Positions 53,292 to 64,000 of a stretch of 64,000 bases of DNA are shown piece by piece. The stretch's first letter is position 1. Every line of letters starts with the position of its first letter. The notes beneath the pieces are model-generated. The model made no database searches, was not told where the DNA came from, and was given only the letters and a program-made list of their open reading frames with translations. A program made the position numbers and the translations under genes. Source of the DNA: Pseudomonas helmanticensis (GTDB taxonomy: Bacteria; Pseudomonadota; Gammaproteobacteria; Pseudomonadales; Pseudomonadaceae); NCBI RefSeq assembly GCF_900182985.1, contig NZ_FXUY01000001.1:620001-684000 (forward strand), written 5' to 3'.

Positions 53292-54242
53292 TCAGGGCTG
53301 GCCCGGGACATTCGGCCAAAGGTCCGAGACCAGAAACAAGCGCTCGGCCTCTTCCCATTCTCCCCGCGCATTCTCGGTCAGGCGCACCATCAGCTGTGCC
53401 GGGGCCAGCGGTTCCAAATCCTCCAGCCACATCCGCAGATGCTCTGAAGTCCAGGTCTGATCCGCCGGATAATGCGCCGGCGCCAGCCAGGCATGGCGGG
53501 GCAGCGGTTGCCAGCGCCCGGCCGGACGTTGCGCGACGAACGCAGGCCAGTCCTTCTGATGCAACCAGCTACCGCGCAAATGCTGCGGGTGCGCGCCGCT
53601 TGGCGATTGCGCCTGGCCGGGCCATGGATACAGCAGATAACCGCCCAGCCACAGTTGTGCGCTGAACACCTCGATATCCAGCGCCGCCAATACCTCGCGG
53701 CTTTCCGGGCGCGCCGATATCGGCAATTGATGCTCGGCCAGATGCGCCAGTTTACGGTCCAGTCGATCATGACAACCCGGCCCCAACCACTGCGCCGAAT
53801 CACGACCATCGCCATCCTGCGGGCCGAGGTAAAGTTTGATCGCCAGCTCCAGGTGATGCACGCCATCGCGATCACGCAGGAGCATGTCCAGCTCGCCAAG
53901 GGTGTGGCCCTCGCGACGGATCGGCAGATTGGCCGCAAGCAGTTCAATGCCCGGCGCATGCTGTACGGCGAACTGCCACAGCCGCTCGTAATACAGCCCC
54001 AGACGCCGCGTGCGGGCCTGCGACAGCCAGTGCAGCAAGCCATAACTGTCACGATCGAGTTGACGCAGCCAGTGTTCCAGACGTTGAGGGTCAGCCACCC
54101 AATCGCTGCCGGCCAGCGGATGGCGCTGCGGCCACGGCGTGGTGGCGAGCATCGGCGGGGCGAGGATCACCCACGCCAGATCCCGCACTTCCGGATGGCG
54201 CAACTGGTGGGGCAACTGCAGCAAGTCAGGAAATAGGATCAT
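53292..54242 (-). CDS. DUF1853 family protein, possible PD-(D/E)XK nuclease fold
   Basis: This 316-residue protein of unknown function shows the DUF1853 features [19 protein letters not shown] at the start and [10 protein letters not shown]. Residues about 115-140 contain GELDMLL then [12 protein letters not shown], which resembles the catalytic strand pair of PD-(D/E)XK enzymes with Glu/Asp and Lys. The nuclease idea is inference. There is no signal peptide. It is divergent from nadK with a 115-base gap. Confidence 0.82.
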   Translation of the reverse strand: MILFPDLLQLPHQLRHPEVRDLAWVILAPPMLATTPWPQRHPLAGSDWVADPQRLEHWLRQLDRDSYGLLHWLSQARTRRLGLYYERLWQFAVQHAPGIELLAANLPIRREGHTLGELDMLLRDRDGVHHLELAIKLYLGPQDGDGRDSAQWLGPGCHDRLDRKLAHLAEHQLPISARPESREVLAALDIEVFSAQLWLGGYLLYPWPGQAQSPSGAHPQHLRGSWLHQKDWPAFVAQRPAGRWQPLPRHAWLAPAHYPADQTWTSEHLRMWLEDLEPLAPAQLMVRLTENARGEWEEAERLFLVSDLWPNVPGQP

Positions 54243-54357
54243 CTTGCGAGCATAGCTGTAAACACGAGCACACCCTTGAGGCTGAAAGGATTTTGTCTAA
54301 CCGGCGCTTTCGCCCATAATCGTCCTTTTCGCGTTTTCGATTGTCCGCAGAGGTCCC

Positions 54358-55248
54358 ATGGAGCAATTTCGTAATATCGGCATCATCGGTCGCCTGGGCA
54401 GTTCCCAGGTGCTGGATACCGTCCGCCGACTGAAACGGTTTCTGCTCGATCGTCACCTGCATGTGATCCTCGAAGACACCATCGCCGAAGTCCTGCCGGG
54501 CCACGGCCTGCAAACCTCGTCGCGCAAGATGCTCGGCGAAGTCTGTGACATGGTCATTGTCGTCGGCGGTGACGGCAGCCTGCTCGGCGCTGCGCGAGCG
54601 CTGGCCAAACACAATATTCCGGTGCTGGGCATCAACCGTGGCAGCCTCGGTTTTCTGACAGACATTCGCCCGGACGAGCTGGAAGTCGAAGTCGCCAAGG
54701 TGCTCGACGGCCACTATCTGGTGGAAAACCGCTTCCTGCTGCAAGCCGAAGTTCGCCGCCACGCTGAGGCCATCGGCCAGGGCGATGCGCTCAACGACGT
54801 GGTCCTGCACCCCGGCAAATCGACACGAATGATCGAGTTCGAGCTGTACATCGACGGCCAGTTCGTCTGCAGCCAGAAGGCCGACGGCCTGATCGTCGCG
54901 ACCCCGACCGGTTCCACCGCGTACGCGCTGTCTGCCGGCGGGCCGATCATGCATCCCAAGCTCGATGCCATTGTGATCGTGCCGATGTACCCCCATATGT
55001 TGTCCAGTAGGCCAATTGTGGTCGATGGCAACAGTGAGCTGAAAATCGTCGTGTCGAAAAACATGCAGATTTACCCGCAAGTCTCCTGTGACGGGCAGAA
55101 CCATTTCACCTGCGCGCCGGGCGACACCATCACCGTCAGCAAGAAAGCCCAGAAGCTGCGACTGATTCACCCGCTCGACCACAACTATTACGAAGTCTGC
55201 CGCACCAAGCTCGGCTGGGGCAGCAAGCTGGGCGGTGGAGGCGACTGA
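54358..55248 (+). CDS. nadK: NAD kinase
   Basis: NadK phosphorylates NAD to NADP with ATP. The 296-residue protein has the GGDGS motif at 70-74 (VIVVGGDGSLLG), then INRGSLGFLTD, LNDVVLHPGKSTRMIEFE and the NAD-binding region TPTGSTAYALSAGGPI. Length is normal (E. coli 292). The stop and the start of the next gene share a base (TGATG), so this is the first gene of a coupled trio with a phosphatase and a rhomboid protease. Confidence 0.97.
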   Translation: MEQFRNIGIIGRLGSSQVLDTVRRLKRFLLDRHLHVILEDTIAEVLPGHGLQTSSRKMLGEVCDMVIVVGGDGSLLGAARALAKHNIPVLGINRGSLGFLTDIRPDELEVEVAKVLDGHYLVENRFLLQAEVRRHAEAIGQGDALNDVVLHPGKSTRMIEFELYIDGQFVCSQKADGLIVATPTGSTAYALSAGGPIMHPKLDAIVIVPMYPHMLSSRPIVVDGNSELKIVVSKNMQIYPQVSCDGQNHFTCAPGDTITVSKKAQKLRLIHPLDHNYYEVCRTKLGWGSKLGGGGD

Positions 55249-56219
55249 TGCTCGATCCCGCGCGCAGTTATGACCTGATTGGTGACGTGCACGGATGCGC
55301 CCTGACCCTCGAACACTTGCTTGACCGACTCGGTTATCACAAGCAGGGCGGGGTCTGGCGGCATCCATCGCGCATGGCCGTGTTCGTCGGCGACATCATC
55401 GACCGTGGCCCGCGCATCCGCGAGGCGCTGCACATCGTCCACGACATGGTCGAGGCCGGTCAGGCCTTGTGCATCATGGGCAACCACGAATTCAACGCCC
55501 TCGGTTGGAGCACGCCAGCACTACCGGGCAGCGGCAAGCAGTTCGTCCGTGAACACACGCCGCGTCATGCGCGCCTGCTGCATGAAACCCTGACCCAGTT
55601 CGAAGACCATCCTGGCGACTGGCACGATTTCCAGCGCTGGTTCTATGAGCTGCCGCTGTTTGTCGATGCCGGACGCTTCCGCGTCGTGCATGCCTGTTGG
55701 GATGCCGGCTTGATCGAACCGTTGCGCGCGCAATTTGCGAATGGCTGCATTGACGAACACTTTCTTCAGGCGTCCGCCGTGCCCGGCAGTTTCGCCTGCA
55801 CCGTGTTCGATCGTCTGTTGCGCGGCACCGACATGCGCCTGCCGGATGGTTTGACCATGACCAGCGGCGATGGCCTGGTGCGCTCGTTCTTCCGCACCAA
55901 GTTCTGGGAAGACGACCCGAAAACCTACGGCGATATCGTCTTCCAGCCTGATGCACTGCCGGAACCGGTGGCGCAGAAGCCGCTGACCTCCAGCGAAAAA
56001 AACAATCTGCTGCGCTACGGCGTCGACGAACCCTTGTTGTTCGTCGGCCACTACTGGCGCAGCGGCAAACCGTCGCCGATCCGCCCGAACCTCGCGTGCC
56101 TGGATTACAGCGCGGTGCTCTACGGCAAACTCGTCGCCTATCGTCTGGATCAGGAAACACGTCTGGATCCGCATAAATTTGTCTGGGTCGATGTCGAGCG
56201 GCCGGAGGTGCTGCAATGA
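55248..56219 (+). CDS. Calcineurin-like metallophosphoesterase
   Basis: This 323-residue cytoplasmic enzyme has the PPP-type motifs GDVHG at 12-16, GDIIDRG at 48-54, GNHE at 78-81 and later His ligands (VVHACWD, FVGHYW). Relatives include bis(5'-nucleosyl) tetraphosphatases and protein phosphatases; the substrate is unknown. Its place between nadK and a rhomboid gene is, as far as I recall, conserved in Pseudomonas. The two stop/start overlaps (1 base, then 4 bases) point to coupled translation. Confidence 0.92.
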   Translation: MLDPARSYDLIGDVHGCALTLEHLLDRLGYHKQGGVWRHPSRMAVFVGDIIDRGPRIREALHIVHDMVEAGQALCIMGNHEFNALGWSTPALPGSGKQFVREHTPRHARLLHETLTQFEDHPGDWHDFQRWFYELPLFVDAGRFRVVHACWDAGLIEPLRAQFANGCIDEHFLQASAVPGSFACTVFDRLLRGTDMRLPDGLTMTSGDGLVRSFFRTKFWEDDPKTYGDIVFQPDALPEPVAQKPLTSSEKNNLLRYGVDEPLLFVGHYWRSGKPSPIRPNLACLDYSAVLYGKLVAYRLDQETRLDPHKFVWVDVERPEVLQ

Positions 56220-57085
56220 GTGCGGTAGCGGTATTGCGTCTGCCATTGGCGGTGGACTTGAGCGGTTTCGTCAAACTGCTGCAACGCATGCAGGTCCCGC
56301 ATCGGGTCAGCGAAGAGGCCGGCGAACAGGTGTTGTGGGCGCCGGCGGAGATCAGCGAGGACGTGCGCTCCCTGTACGAACGCTTCCCCGCGGGCGACCC
56401 CGACCAGCAAATGGACATCCCCGTCGCACCAACCTTCAAGCGCCCGAGCTTCGCCGAACAGCTGAAACACGCCAAGGCCACCGGGTTCATTTTGCTGCTG
56501 TGCCTGATCGTTGGCGGCCTGACTTACCTCGGTGAAAACCTGCAAACCTTGCGCTGGCTGACCTTCCTCGATTTCCAGGTGGTCGGCGAGTACATCCATT
56601 TCACGCCATTGGCCGACAGCCTGGCGGCGGGGCAGTGGTGGCGTCTGGTCACGCCGATGCTGATTCACTTCGGCATCCTGCATCTGGCCATGAACGGCAT
56701 GTGGTACTGGGAGCTGGGCCGGCGCATCGAGTCGCGTCAGGGCAGCATCAACCTGATCGGCCTGACGCTGTTGTTCAGCCTGGTGTCGAACTACGCGCAG
56801 TTTGCATGGAGCGGCGCGACCTTGTTCGGTGGTCTGTCCGGCGTACTTTACGGTTTGCTCGGGCATTGCTGGATCTTCCAGCTGCTGGCACCGAACCCGG
56901 CCTATCGCCTGCCGCGCGGCGTGCTGGTGATGATGCTGGTGTGGTTGCTGGTGTGCATGTCCGGGCTGATCTCGATGATCGGTTTCGGCGAAATCGCCAA
57001 CGCCGCCCACGTCGGCGGGTTACTCATCGGATGCTTCACCGGTTTGTTGGGCGGTTTGTATAACCGCCGTAAACTGGCCGCCTGA
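56216..57085 (+). CDS. Rhomboid intramembrane serine protease, GlpG-like
   Basis: This 289-residue inner-membrane protease cuts TM segments of client proteins. It has a cytoplasmic N-domain (1-85) and six TM segments. The catalytic pair is Ser208 in GGLSGVLYG and His265 in AAHVGGLLIG. The oxyanion residues His156 and Asn160 lie in HLAMN. This matches GlpG topology. It overlaps the phosphatase gene by four bases (ATGA). Confidence 0.94.
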   Translation: MSAVAVLRLPLAVDLSGFVKLLQRMQVPHRVSEEAGEQVLWAPAEISEDVRSLYERFPAGDPDQQMDIPVAPTFKRPSFAEQLKHAKATGFILLLCLIVGGLTYLGENLQTLRWLTFLDFQVVGEYIHFTPLADSLAAGQWWRLVTPMLIHFGILHLAMNGMWYWELGRRIESRQGSINLIGLTLLFSLVSNYAQFAWSGATLFGGLSGVLYGLLGHCWIFQLLAPNPAYRLPRGVLVMMLVWLLVCMSGLISMIGFGEIANAAHVGGLLIGCFTGLLGGLYNRRKLAA

Positions 57086-57119
57086 CATTTTTCAGTAGAT
57101 AAAGAGCACGGAGACCCTG

Positions 57120-57380
57120 ATGTCCTCTTTTAACGACATGATCAACAACATTACCCCGGACATCTACGAGAGCCTGAAACTGGCTGTCGAAATCGGCAAA
57201 TGGTCCGACGGTGGCAAACTCACCGCCGAGCAGCGCGAGCTGTCGTTGCAGGCGATGATCGCCTGGGAAATCCAGAACCTGCCTGAAGACCAGCGCACCG
57301 GTTACATGGGCCCGCAGGAATGTGCATCGAAGTCGATCGAAGTGCCGAACATCCTGTTCAAGTCGGATGCCATCCATTGA
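57120..57380 (+). CDS. yeaC: DUF1315 family protein (YeaC)
   Basis: This 86-residue protein of unknown function has the family pattern: MINNITPDIYESLKLAVEIGKW, LSLQAMIAWEIQNLPEDQRTGY and a short tail with PNILFKSDAIH. It has no signal or TM segment. It lies downstream of the rhomboid gene and ends over the likely TTG start of the DUF2797 gene (TTGA overlap). Confidence 0.92.
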   Translation: MSSFNDMINNITPDIYESLKLAVEIGKWSDGGKLTAEQRELSLQAMIAWEIQNLPEDQRTGYMGPQECASKSIEVPNILFKSDAIH

Positions 57381-58207
57381 TCGAGATTGGCCGTGGTGCA
57401 ATCAGCAAAATGTCGGCGCGCCTGGACGGGCCGAACGTGCAATACGCGTTTCGTCTGGATGACGTCGAGGTGCCGGTCAACCCGTTGATCGGCACCACGG
57501 TGCGTCTGGAATACCTCGGGGCGATCCACTGCACCCATTGCGGGCGCAAGACCAAAACCAGTTTCAGTCAGGGTTATTGCTACCCGTGCATGACCAAACT
57601 GGCGCAGTGCGACCTGTGCATCATGAGCCCGGAGCGCTGCCACTTTGATGCCGGCACTTGCCGCGATCCGCTGTGGGGCGAGCAGTTCTGCATGACCGAC
57701 CACGTGGTTTACCTGGCCAATTCGTCGGGGATCAAGGTTGGCATCACCCGTGCTACGCAATTGCCGACGCGTTGGCTCGATCAGGGCGCCAGTCAGGCGT
57801 TGCCGATCGTGCGCGTGGCCACGCGGCAGCAGTCGGGTTTCGTCGAAGACCTGTTCCGCAGCCAGGTAGCAGACAAGACCAACTGGCGCGCATTGCTCAA
57901 GGGCGATGCCGTGGCGGTGGATCTTGCGCAGGTGCGCGAGCAGTTGTTCGACAGCTGCGCCGAAGGCTTGCTCGGTTTGCAGGAGCGATTCGGCCTACAG
58001 GCAATTCAGAAAATTACCGATGTAGAACCGCTGGAGATCCGCTATCCAGTCGAGCAATACCCGGCCAAGATTGTCAGCTTCAACCTGGACAAGAACCCGA
58101 TTGCCGAAGGCACGCTGTTGGGGATCAAGGGCCAGTACCTGATCTTCGACACCGGCGTGATCAACATTCGTAAATACACGGCTTACCAGCTCGCCGTGCA
58201 TCAATAA
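57377..58207 (+). CDS. DUF2797 family zinc-binding protein, TTG start
   Basis: This 276-residue protein of unknown function has a Cys-rich N-half: CTHCGRKTKTSFSQGYCYPC (about 54-73), CDLC, ERCHFDAGTC and EQFCMTDH, enough for two zinc sites. A central GIY-like strand GIKVGITRATQLPTRWLDQGA follows. The family-typical start IEIGRGAISKMSARL requires the TTG at 57377, which overlaps the yeaC stop by four bases. The first in-frame ATG (57410) would cut into the conserved part. It ends ten bases before pepN. Confidence 0.87.
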   Translation: MIEIGRGAISKMSARLDGPNVQYAFRLDDVEVPVNPLIGTTVRLEYLGAIHCTHCGRKTKTSFSQGYCYPCMTKLAQCDLCIMSPERCHFDAGTCRDPLWGEQFCMTDHVVYLANSSGIKVGITRATQLPTRWLDQGASQALPIVRVATRQQSGFVEDLFRSQVADKTNWRALLKGDAVAVDLAQVREQLFDSCAEGLLGLQERFGLQAIQKITDVEPLEIRYPVEQYPAKIVSFNLDKNPIAEGTLLGIKGQYLIFDTGVINIRKYTAYQLAVHQ

Positions 58208-58217
58208 GGACTTCAGC

Positions 58218-60875
58218 ATGCGCACCGAACAACCGAAGATGATTTACCTGAAGGACTATCAGGCGCCCGAGTACCTGATCGACGAAACACACCTGACCTT
58301 CGAGTTGTTCGAGGATCACAGCCTGGTGCACGCGCAGCTGGTGATGCGCCGCAACCCGGCGCGTGGCCCGGGCCTGCCGCCGCTGGTACTCGATGGCCAG
58401 CAGCTGGAATTGCTCTCGGTGACCCTGGCCGATAAAGAGCTTGATGCCGCTGATTATCAATTGTCCGAGAACCACCTGACCCTGCAGCCGACCGACGCAA
58501 CCTTCACGGTCGACACCAGCGTCAAGATCCACCCGGAAACCAATACCGCGCTGGAAGGCCTTTACAAATCCGGCACGATGTTCTGCACCCAGTGCGAGGC
58601 CGAAGGTTTCCGCAAGATCACCTATTACCTCGACCGCCCGGACGTGATGAGCAAGTTCACCACCACCGTGGTCGCCGAACAGCACAGCTATCCGGTGTTG
58701 CTCTCCAACGGCAACCCGATTGCCTCGGGCCCGGGCGAAGACGGCCGGCACTGGGCGACGTGGGAAGATCCGTTCATGAAACCGGCGTACCTGTTTGCAC
58801 TGGTGGCCGGTGATTTGTGGTGCGTTGAAGACACCTTCACCACCATGACTGAACGCAACGTCGCGCTGCGCATTTACGTCGAGCCGGAAAACATCGACAA
58901 GTGCCAGCACGCGATGACCAGCCTGAAGAAGTCGATGCGCTGGGACGAAGAGGTCTACGGTCGCGAGTACGATCTGGACATCTTCATGATCGTCGCCGTG
59001 AATGACTTCAACATGGGCGCGATGGAGAACAAGGGCCTCAACATCTTCAACTCCAGCGCCGTGCTCGCTCGCGCCGAAACCGCGACCGACGCCGCGCACC
59101 AGCGTGTCGAGGCGATCGTCGCTCACGAATACTTCCACAACTGGTCGGGCAACCGCGTGACCTGCCGCGACTGGTTCCAGTTGTCGCTGAAGGAAGGCTT
59201 CACGGTGTTCCGTGACTCCGGCTTCTCCGCCGACATGAACTCGGCCACGGTCAAGCGCATTCAGGACGTGGCTTATCTGCGTACCCACCAGTTCGCCGAA
59301 GATGCCGGGCCGATGGCCCACGCCGTGCGCCCGGACAGCTTCATCGAGATTTCCAACTTCTACACCCTGACCGTGTATGAGAAGGGCTCGGAAGTTGTTG
59401 GCATGATCCACACCTTGCTCGGCGCCGAAGGCTTCCGTAAGGGCAGCGATCTGTACTTCGAACGCCACGATGGTCAGGCAGTGACTTGCGATGACTTCAT
59501 CAAGGCCATGGAAGATGCTAACGGCGTCGACCTGACCCAGTTCAAGCGCTGGTACAGTCAGGCCGGTACACCGCGTCTGGCGGTGAGCGAGTCTTACGAC
59601 GCGGCCGCGAAAACCTATAGCCTGACCTTCCGCCAGAGCTGCCCGGAAACCCCGGACAAAGTTGAAAAACTGCCGTTCGTGATCCCGGTCGAACTCGGCC
59701 TGCTCGACAGCAAAGGCAACGAAATTGCCCTGCGTCTGGCTGGCGAAGCGTCGGCGCAAGGTACCACCCGCGTGATTTCGGTGACCGAAGCCGAGCAGAC
59801 CTTCACTTTCGTCGACGTCGCTGAACAGCCGCTGCCATCGTTGCTGCGCGGCTTCTCGGCGCCGGTGAAACTGAGCTTCCCGTACAACCGCGATCAGTTG
59901 ATGTTCCTGATGCAGCACGACAGCGACGGTTTCAACCGCTGGGATGCCGGGCAGCAACTGTCGGTACAAGTCCTGCAAGAACTGATCGGCCAGCAGCAGA
60001 AGGGCGAGAGTCTGAAGCTTGACCCGCGTCTGGTATCGGCGCTGCGCACGGTGCTGTCGGATGAGTCGCTGGATCAGGCAATGGTCGCGGAAATGCTTTC
60101 GCTGCCAGGTGAGGCGTACCTCACCGAAATCAGCGAAGTGGCTGACGTCGATGCGATCCATATCGCCCGTGAGTTCGCCCGCAAGCAACTGGCCGAAGGC
60201 TTGTTCGAGGCGCTGTGGCTGCGTTATCAGGCCAACCGTGACCTGTCGAAGAAAACCCCGTACGTCGCCGAAGCCGAGCATTTCGCCCGTCGCGCGCTGC
60301 AGAACATTGCGCTGTCGTACCTGATGCTCAGCGGCAAGCCGGAAGTGCTGGCCGCGGCGCTGGAGCAGTTCGAAGCGGCCGACAACATGACCGAGCGCCT
60401 GACTGCGCTGGCGGTGTTGGTCAATTCGCCATTCGAAGAGCAGAAGGCGGCGGCGCTGGCGAGTTTCGCCGAACACTTCAAGGACAATCCGCTGGTCATG
60501 GATCAATGGTTCAGCGTGCAGGCTGGCAGCACTTTGCCCGGCGGTCTGGAACGCGTGAAAGCGTTGATGCAGCACCCGGCGTTCAACATCAAGAATCCGA
60601 ACAAGGTGCGTGCGCTGGTCGGCGCGTTTGCCGGGCAGAACCTGATCAACTTCCACGCGGCAGATGGCTCCGGCTATCGCTTCCTCGCGGATCTGGTGAT
60701 CGAGCTGAACGGCTTCAACCCGCAGATCGCTTCGCGCCAACTGGCGCCGCTGACGCGCTGGCGCAAATACGACAGCGCCCGTCAGGCGTTGATGAAGGCT
60801 GAGCTGGAGCGGATTCGGGCGTCGGGGCAGTTATCGAGTGATGTGTATGAGGTGGTGAGCAAGAGCCTGGCTTGA
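58218..60875 (+). CDS. pepN: Aminopeptidase N
   Basis: PepN is a zinc M1 aminopeptidase that trims peptides from the N-terminus in the cytoplasm. The 885-residue protein has the exopeptidase motif GAMEN (about 265-269) and the zinc motif HEYFHNW with the third ligand Glu 18 residues on (SLKEGFTVF). The C-terminal helical domain continues to residue 885, a little longer than E. coli PepN (870). It is the last gene of the nadK-to-pepN run; no strong terminator follows, only a 163-base repeat. Confidence 0.97.
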   Translation: MRTEQPKMIYLKDYQAPEYLIDETHLTFELFEDHSLVHAQLVMRRNPARGPGLPPLVLDGQQLELLSVTLADKELDAADYQLSENHLTLQPTDATFTVDTSVKIHPETNTALEGLYKSGTMFCTQCEAEGFRKITYYLDRPDVMSKFTTTVVAEQHSYPVLLSNGNPIASGPGEDGRHWATWEDPFMKPAYLFALVAGDLWCVEDTFTTMTERNVALRIYVEPENIDKCQHAMTSLKKSMRWDEEVYGREYDLDIFMIVAVNDFNMGAMENKGLNIFNSSAVLARAETATDAAHQRVEAIVAHEYFHNWSGNRVTCRDWFQLSLKEGFTVFRDSGFSADMNSATVKRIQDVAYLRTHQFAEDAGPMAHAVRPDSFIEISNFYTLTVYEKGSEVVGMIHTLLGAEGFRKGSDLYFERHDGQAVTCDDFIKAMEDANGVDLTQFKRWYSQAGTPRLAVSESYDAAAKTYSLTFRQSCPETPDKVEKLPFVIPVELGLLDSKGNEIALRLAGEASAQGTTRVISVTEAEQTFTFVDVAEQPLPSLLRGFSAPVKLSFPYNRDQLMFLMQHDSDGFNRWDAGQQLSVQVLQELIGQQQKGESLKLDPRLVSALRTVLSDESLDQAMVAEMLSLPGEAYLTEISEVADVDAIHIAREFARKQLAEGLFEALWLRYQANRDLSKKTPYVAEAEHFARRALQNIALSYLMLSGKPEVLAAALEQFEAADNMTERLTALAVLVNSPFEEQKAAALASFAEHFKDNPLVMDQWFSVQAGSTLPGGLERVKALMQHPAFNIKNPNKVRALVGAFAGQNLINFHAADGSGYRFLADLVIELNGFNPQIASRQLAPLTRWRKYDSARQALMKAELERIRASGQLSSDVYEVVSKSLA

Positions 60876-60910
60876 TGGTGTGTTGAAGTCGGTGTTCCAG
60901 CTGTGGACCC

Positions 60911-61073
60911 GCCCTCACCCTAACCCTCTCCCAGTGGGAGAGGGGACTGACCGGGGTGGATGTTCGAGTTACACCGACCTGAAAGTCCGGAGTCGAACTC
61001 AGGTTTTGAACAGCACGAAGATCGGCTCCCTTTCCCCCTCGCCCCCTGGGGGAGAGGGCTGGGGTGAGGGGGT
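60911..61073. repeat. 165-base dispersed palindromic repeat, copy 2
   Basis: It has the same segments, order and orientation as the copy at 41795-41960, with scattered substitutions and small indels. Its ends ccctcaccc / gggtgaggg are inverted. It fills most of the gap between the convergent pepN and katG genes. Confidence 0.9.
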
Positions 61074-61112
61074 AAGATGTAAGCCTCACTACAAAGCCCA
61101 AGCCATATACAT

Positions 61113-61146
61113 AAAAAACGCCGCATTAATCAATGCGGCGTTTTTT
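61113..61146 (-). terminator. Rho-independent terminator of katG
   Basis: The stem aaacgccgcatt/aatgcggcgttt has flanking A and T runs and is 13 bases past the katG stop. It is symmetrical, so it can serve pepN too. Confidence 0.93.
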
Positions 61147-61158
61147 ATTGACTAAAAG

Positions 61159-63765
<2,607 letters not shown>

Positions 63766-64000
63766 ATGCCTGCCCGTTCCCACCCCCTGCAACGACGCCT
63801 GAATCCGTTGGCCGCCGCGCTGCTTTTTGCCGCGCCGGTGTTCGCCGCCGACGCCCTCGAACTGCAACCCCAAGTCATCACCGGCAATCCGCTCGGCAGC
63901 CAGACACTCGCCTCGCCCTCAACCGTGCTGAGCGGCGACGAGCTGACGTTTCAGCAAAAGGGCAGCCTCGGCGAAACCCTGAACAAGCAACCCGGCGTGT
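63766..64000 (+). CDS. TonB-dependent outer-membrane receptor, probably zinc-regulated (partial, 3' end outside)
   Basis: Only the first 78 codons are in the window. The start MPARSHPLQRR leads into a signal peptide hydrophobic core (LAAALLFAAPVFAADA, cut about residue 28). The mature protein begins a TonB-box-like stretch and plug domain (PQVITGNPLGSQ, STVLSGDEL, GSLGETLNKQPGV). The Zur box upstream suggests a ZnuD-type zinc receptor. The ribosome site is GGAAG, seven bases before the ATG. Confidence 0.85.
   Translation, partial: MPARSHPLQRRLNPLAAALLFAAPVFAADALELQPQVITGNPLGSQTLASPSTVLSGDELTFQQKGSLGETLNKQPGV

Noticed and set aside
58161..60740. An 859-codon open frame on the minus strand opposite pepN
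   Set aside because: Same pattern of a shadow frame; pepN on the other strand has all catalytic motifs.

Overview
This is a chromosomal window from a gamma-proteobacterium, almost certainly the Pseudomonas fluorescens group. It is GC-rich, with the low-GC exceptions noted below. The evidence is gene content (AcnB, LdcA, AguA, PpyR-like and DUF6124 proteins, bacteriophytochrome with BphO, the mltD-gloB-rnhA-dnaQ block) and at least four families of dispersed inverted repeats, including classic Pseudomonas REP pairs. No tRNA, rRNA, CRISPR array, insertion sequence or prophage was seen. The species call is inference; no database was searched.

Layout. 1-7.6 kb: acnB, a DUF1289 gene, a tandem-Usp stress protein, miaE and an RstA/RstB-like two-component pair. 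7.6-16 kb: a GFA-fold protein, a LysR regulator, agmatine deiminase with a polyamine-binding protein, the alkylation-repair set ada / PEP-mutase-like / alkA, a VOC protein and a LysE exporter. 15.7-18.6 kb: the red-light receptor operon bphO-bphP. 18.7-22.4 kb: one very large accessory gene for a toxin-like protein of about 1230 residues ending in an intact Fic AMP-transfer motif. This is the most striking item in the window. 22.7-33.3 kb: small metabolic and regulatory genes, two tandem DUF6124 genes behind a highly structured leader, an alpha/beta hydrolase, a molybdenum hydroxylase operon with its own cytochrome c, and a GAF-GGDEF diguanylate cyclase.

33.5-41.7 kb: a leftward operon for a Yej-type peptide ABC importer with two binding proteins, leading into fabI. 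42-49.8 kb: mltD, gloB, a methyltransferase, rnhA, dnaQ, lysine decarboxylase ldcA and a GNAT acetyltransferase. 49.7-54.2 kb: a LysR regulator, a small unknown, an FMN reductase, an orphan ArsB-like pump and a DUF1853 protein. 54.4-60.9 kb: a tightly coupled run of nadK, a metallophosphatase, a rhomboid protease, yeaC, a DUF2797 gene and pepN. 61.2-64 kb: katG, then the start of a TonB-dependent receptor behind a near-consensus Zur box, which suggests zinc uptake.

Most of the window is conserved core genome. The accessory-looking parts are the Fic toxin gene, the DUF6124 pair with its leader, the orphan arsB and the repeat-filled intergenic spaces. Long open frames opposite core genes are GC-driven shadows and were left out.
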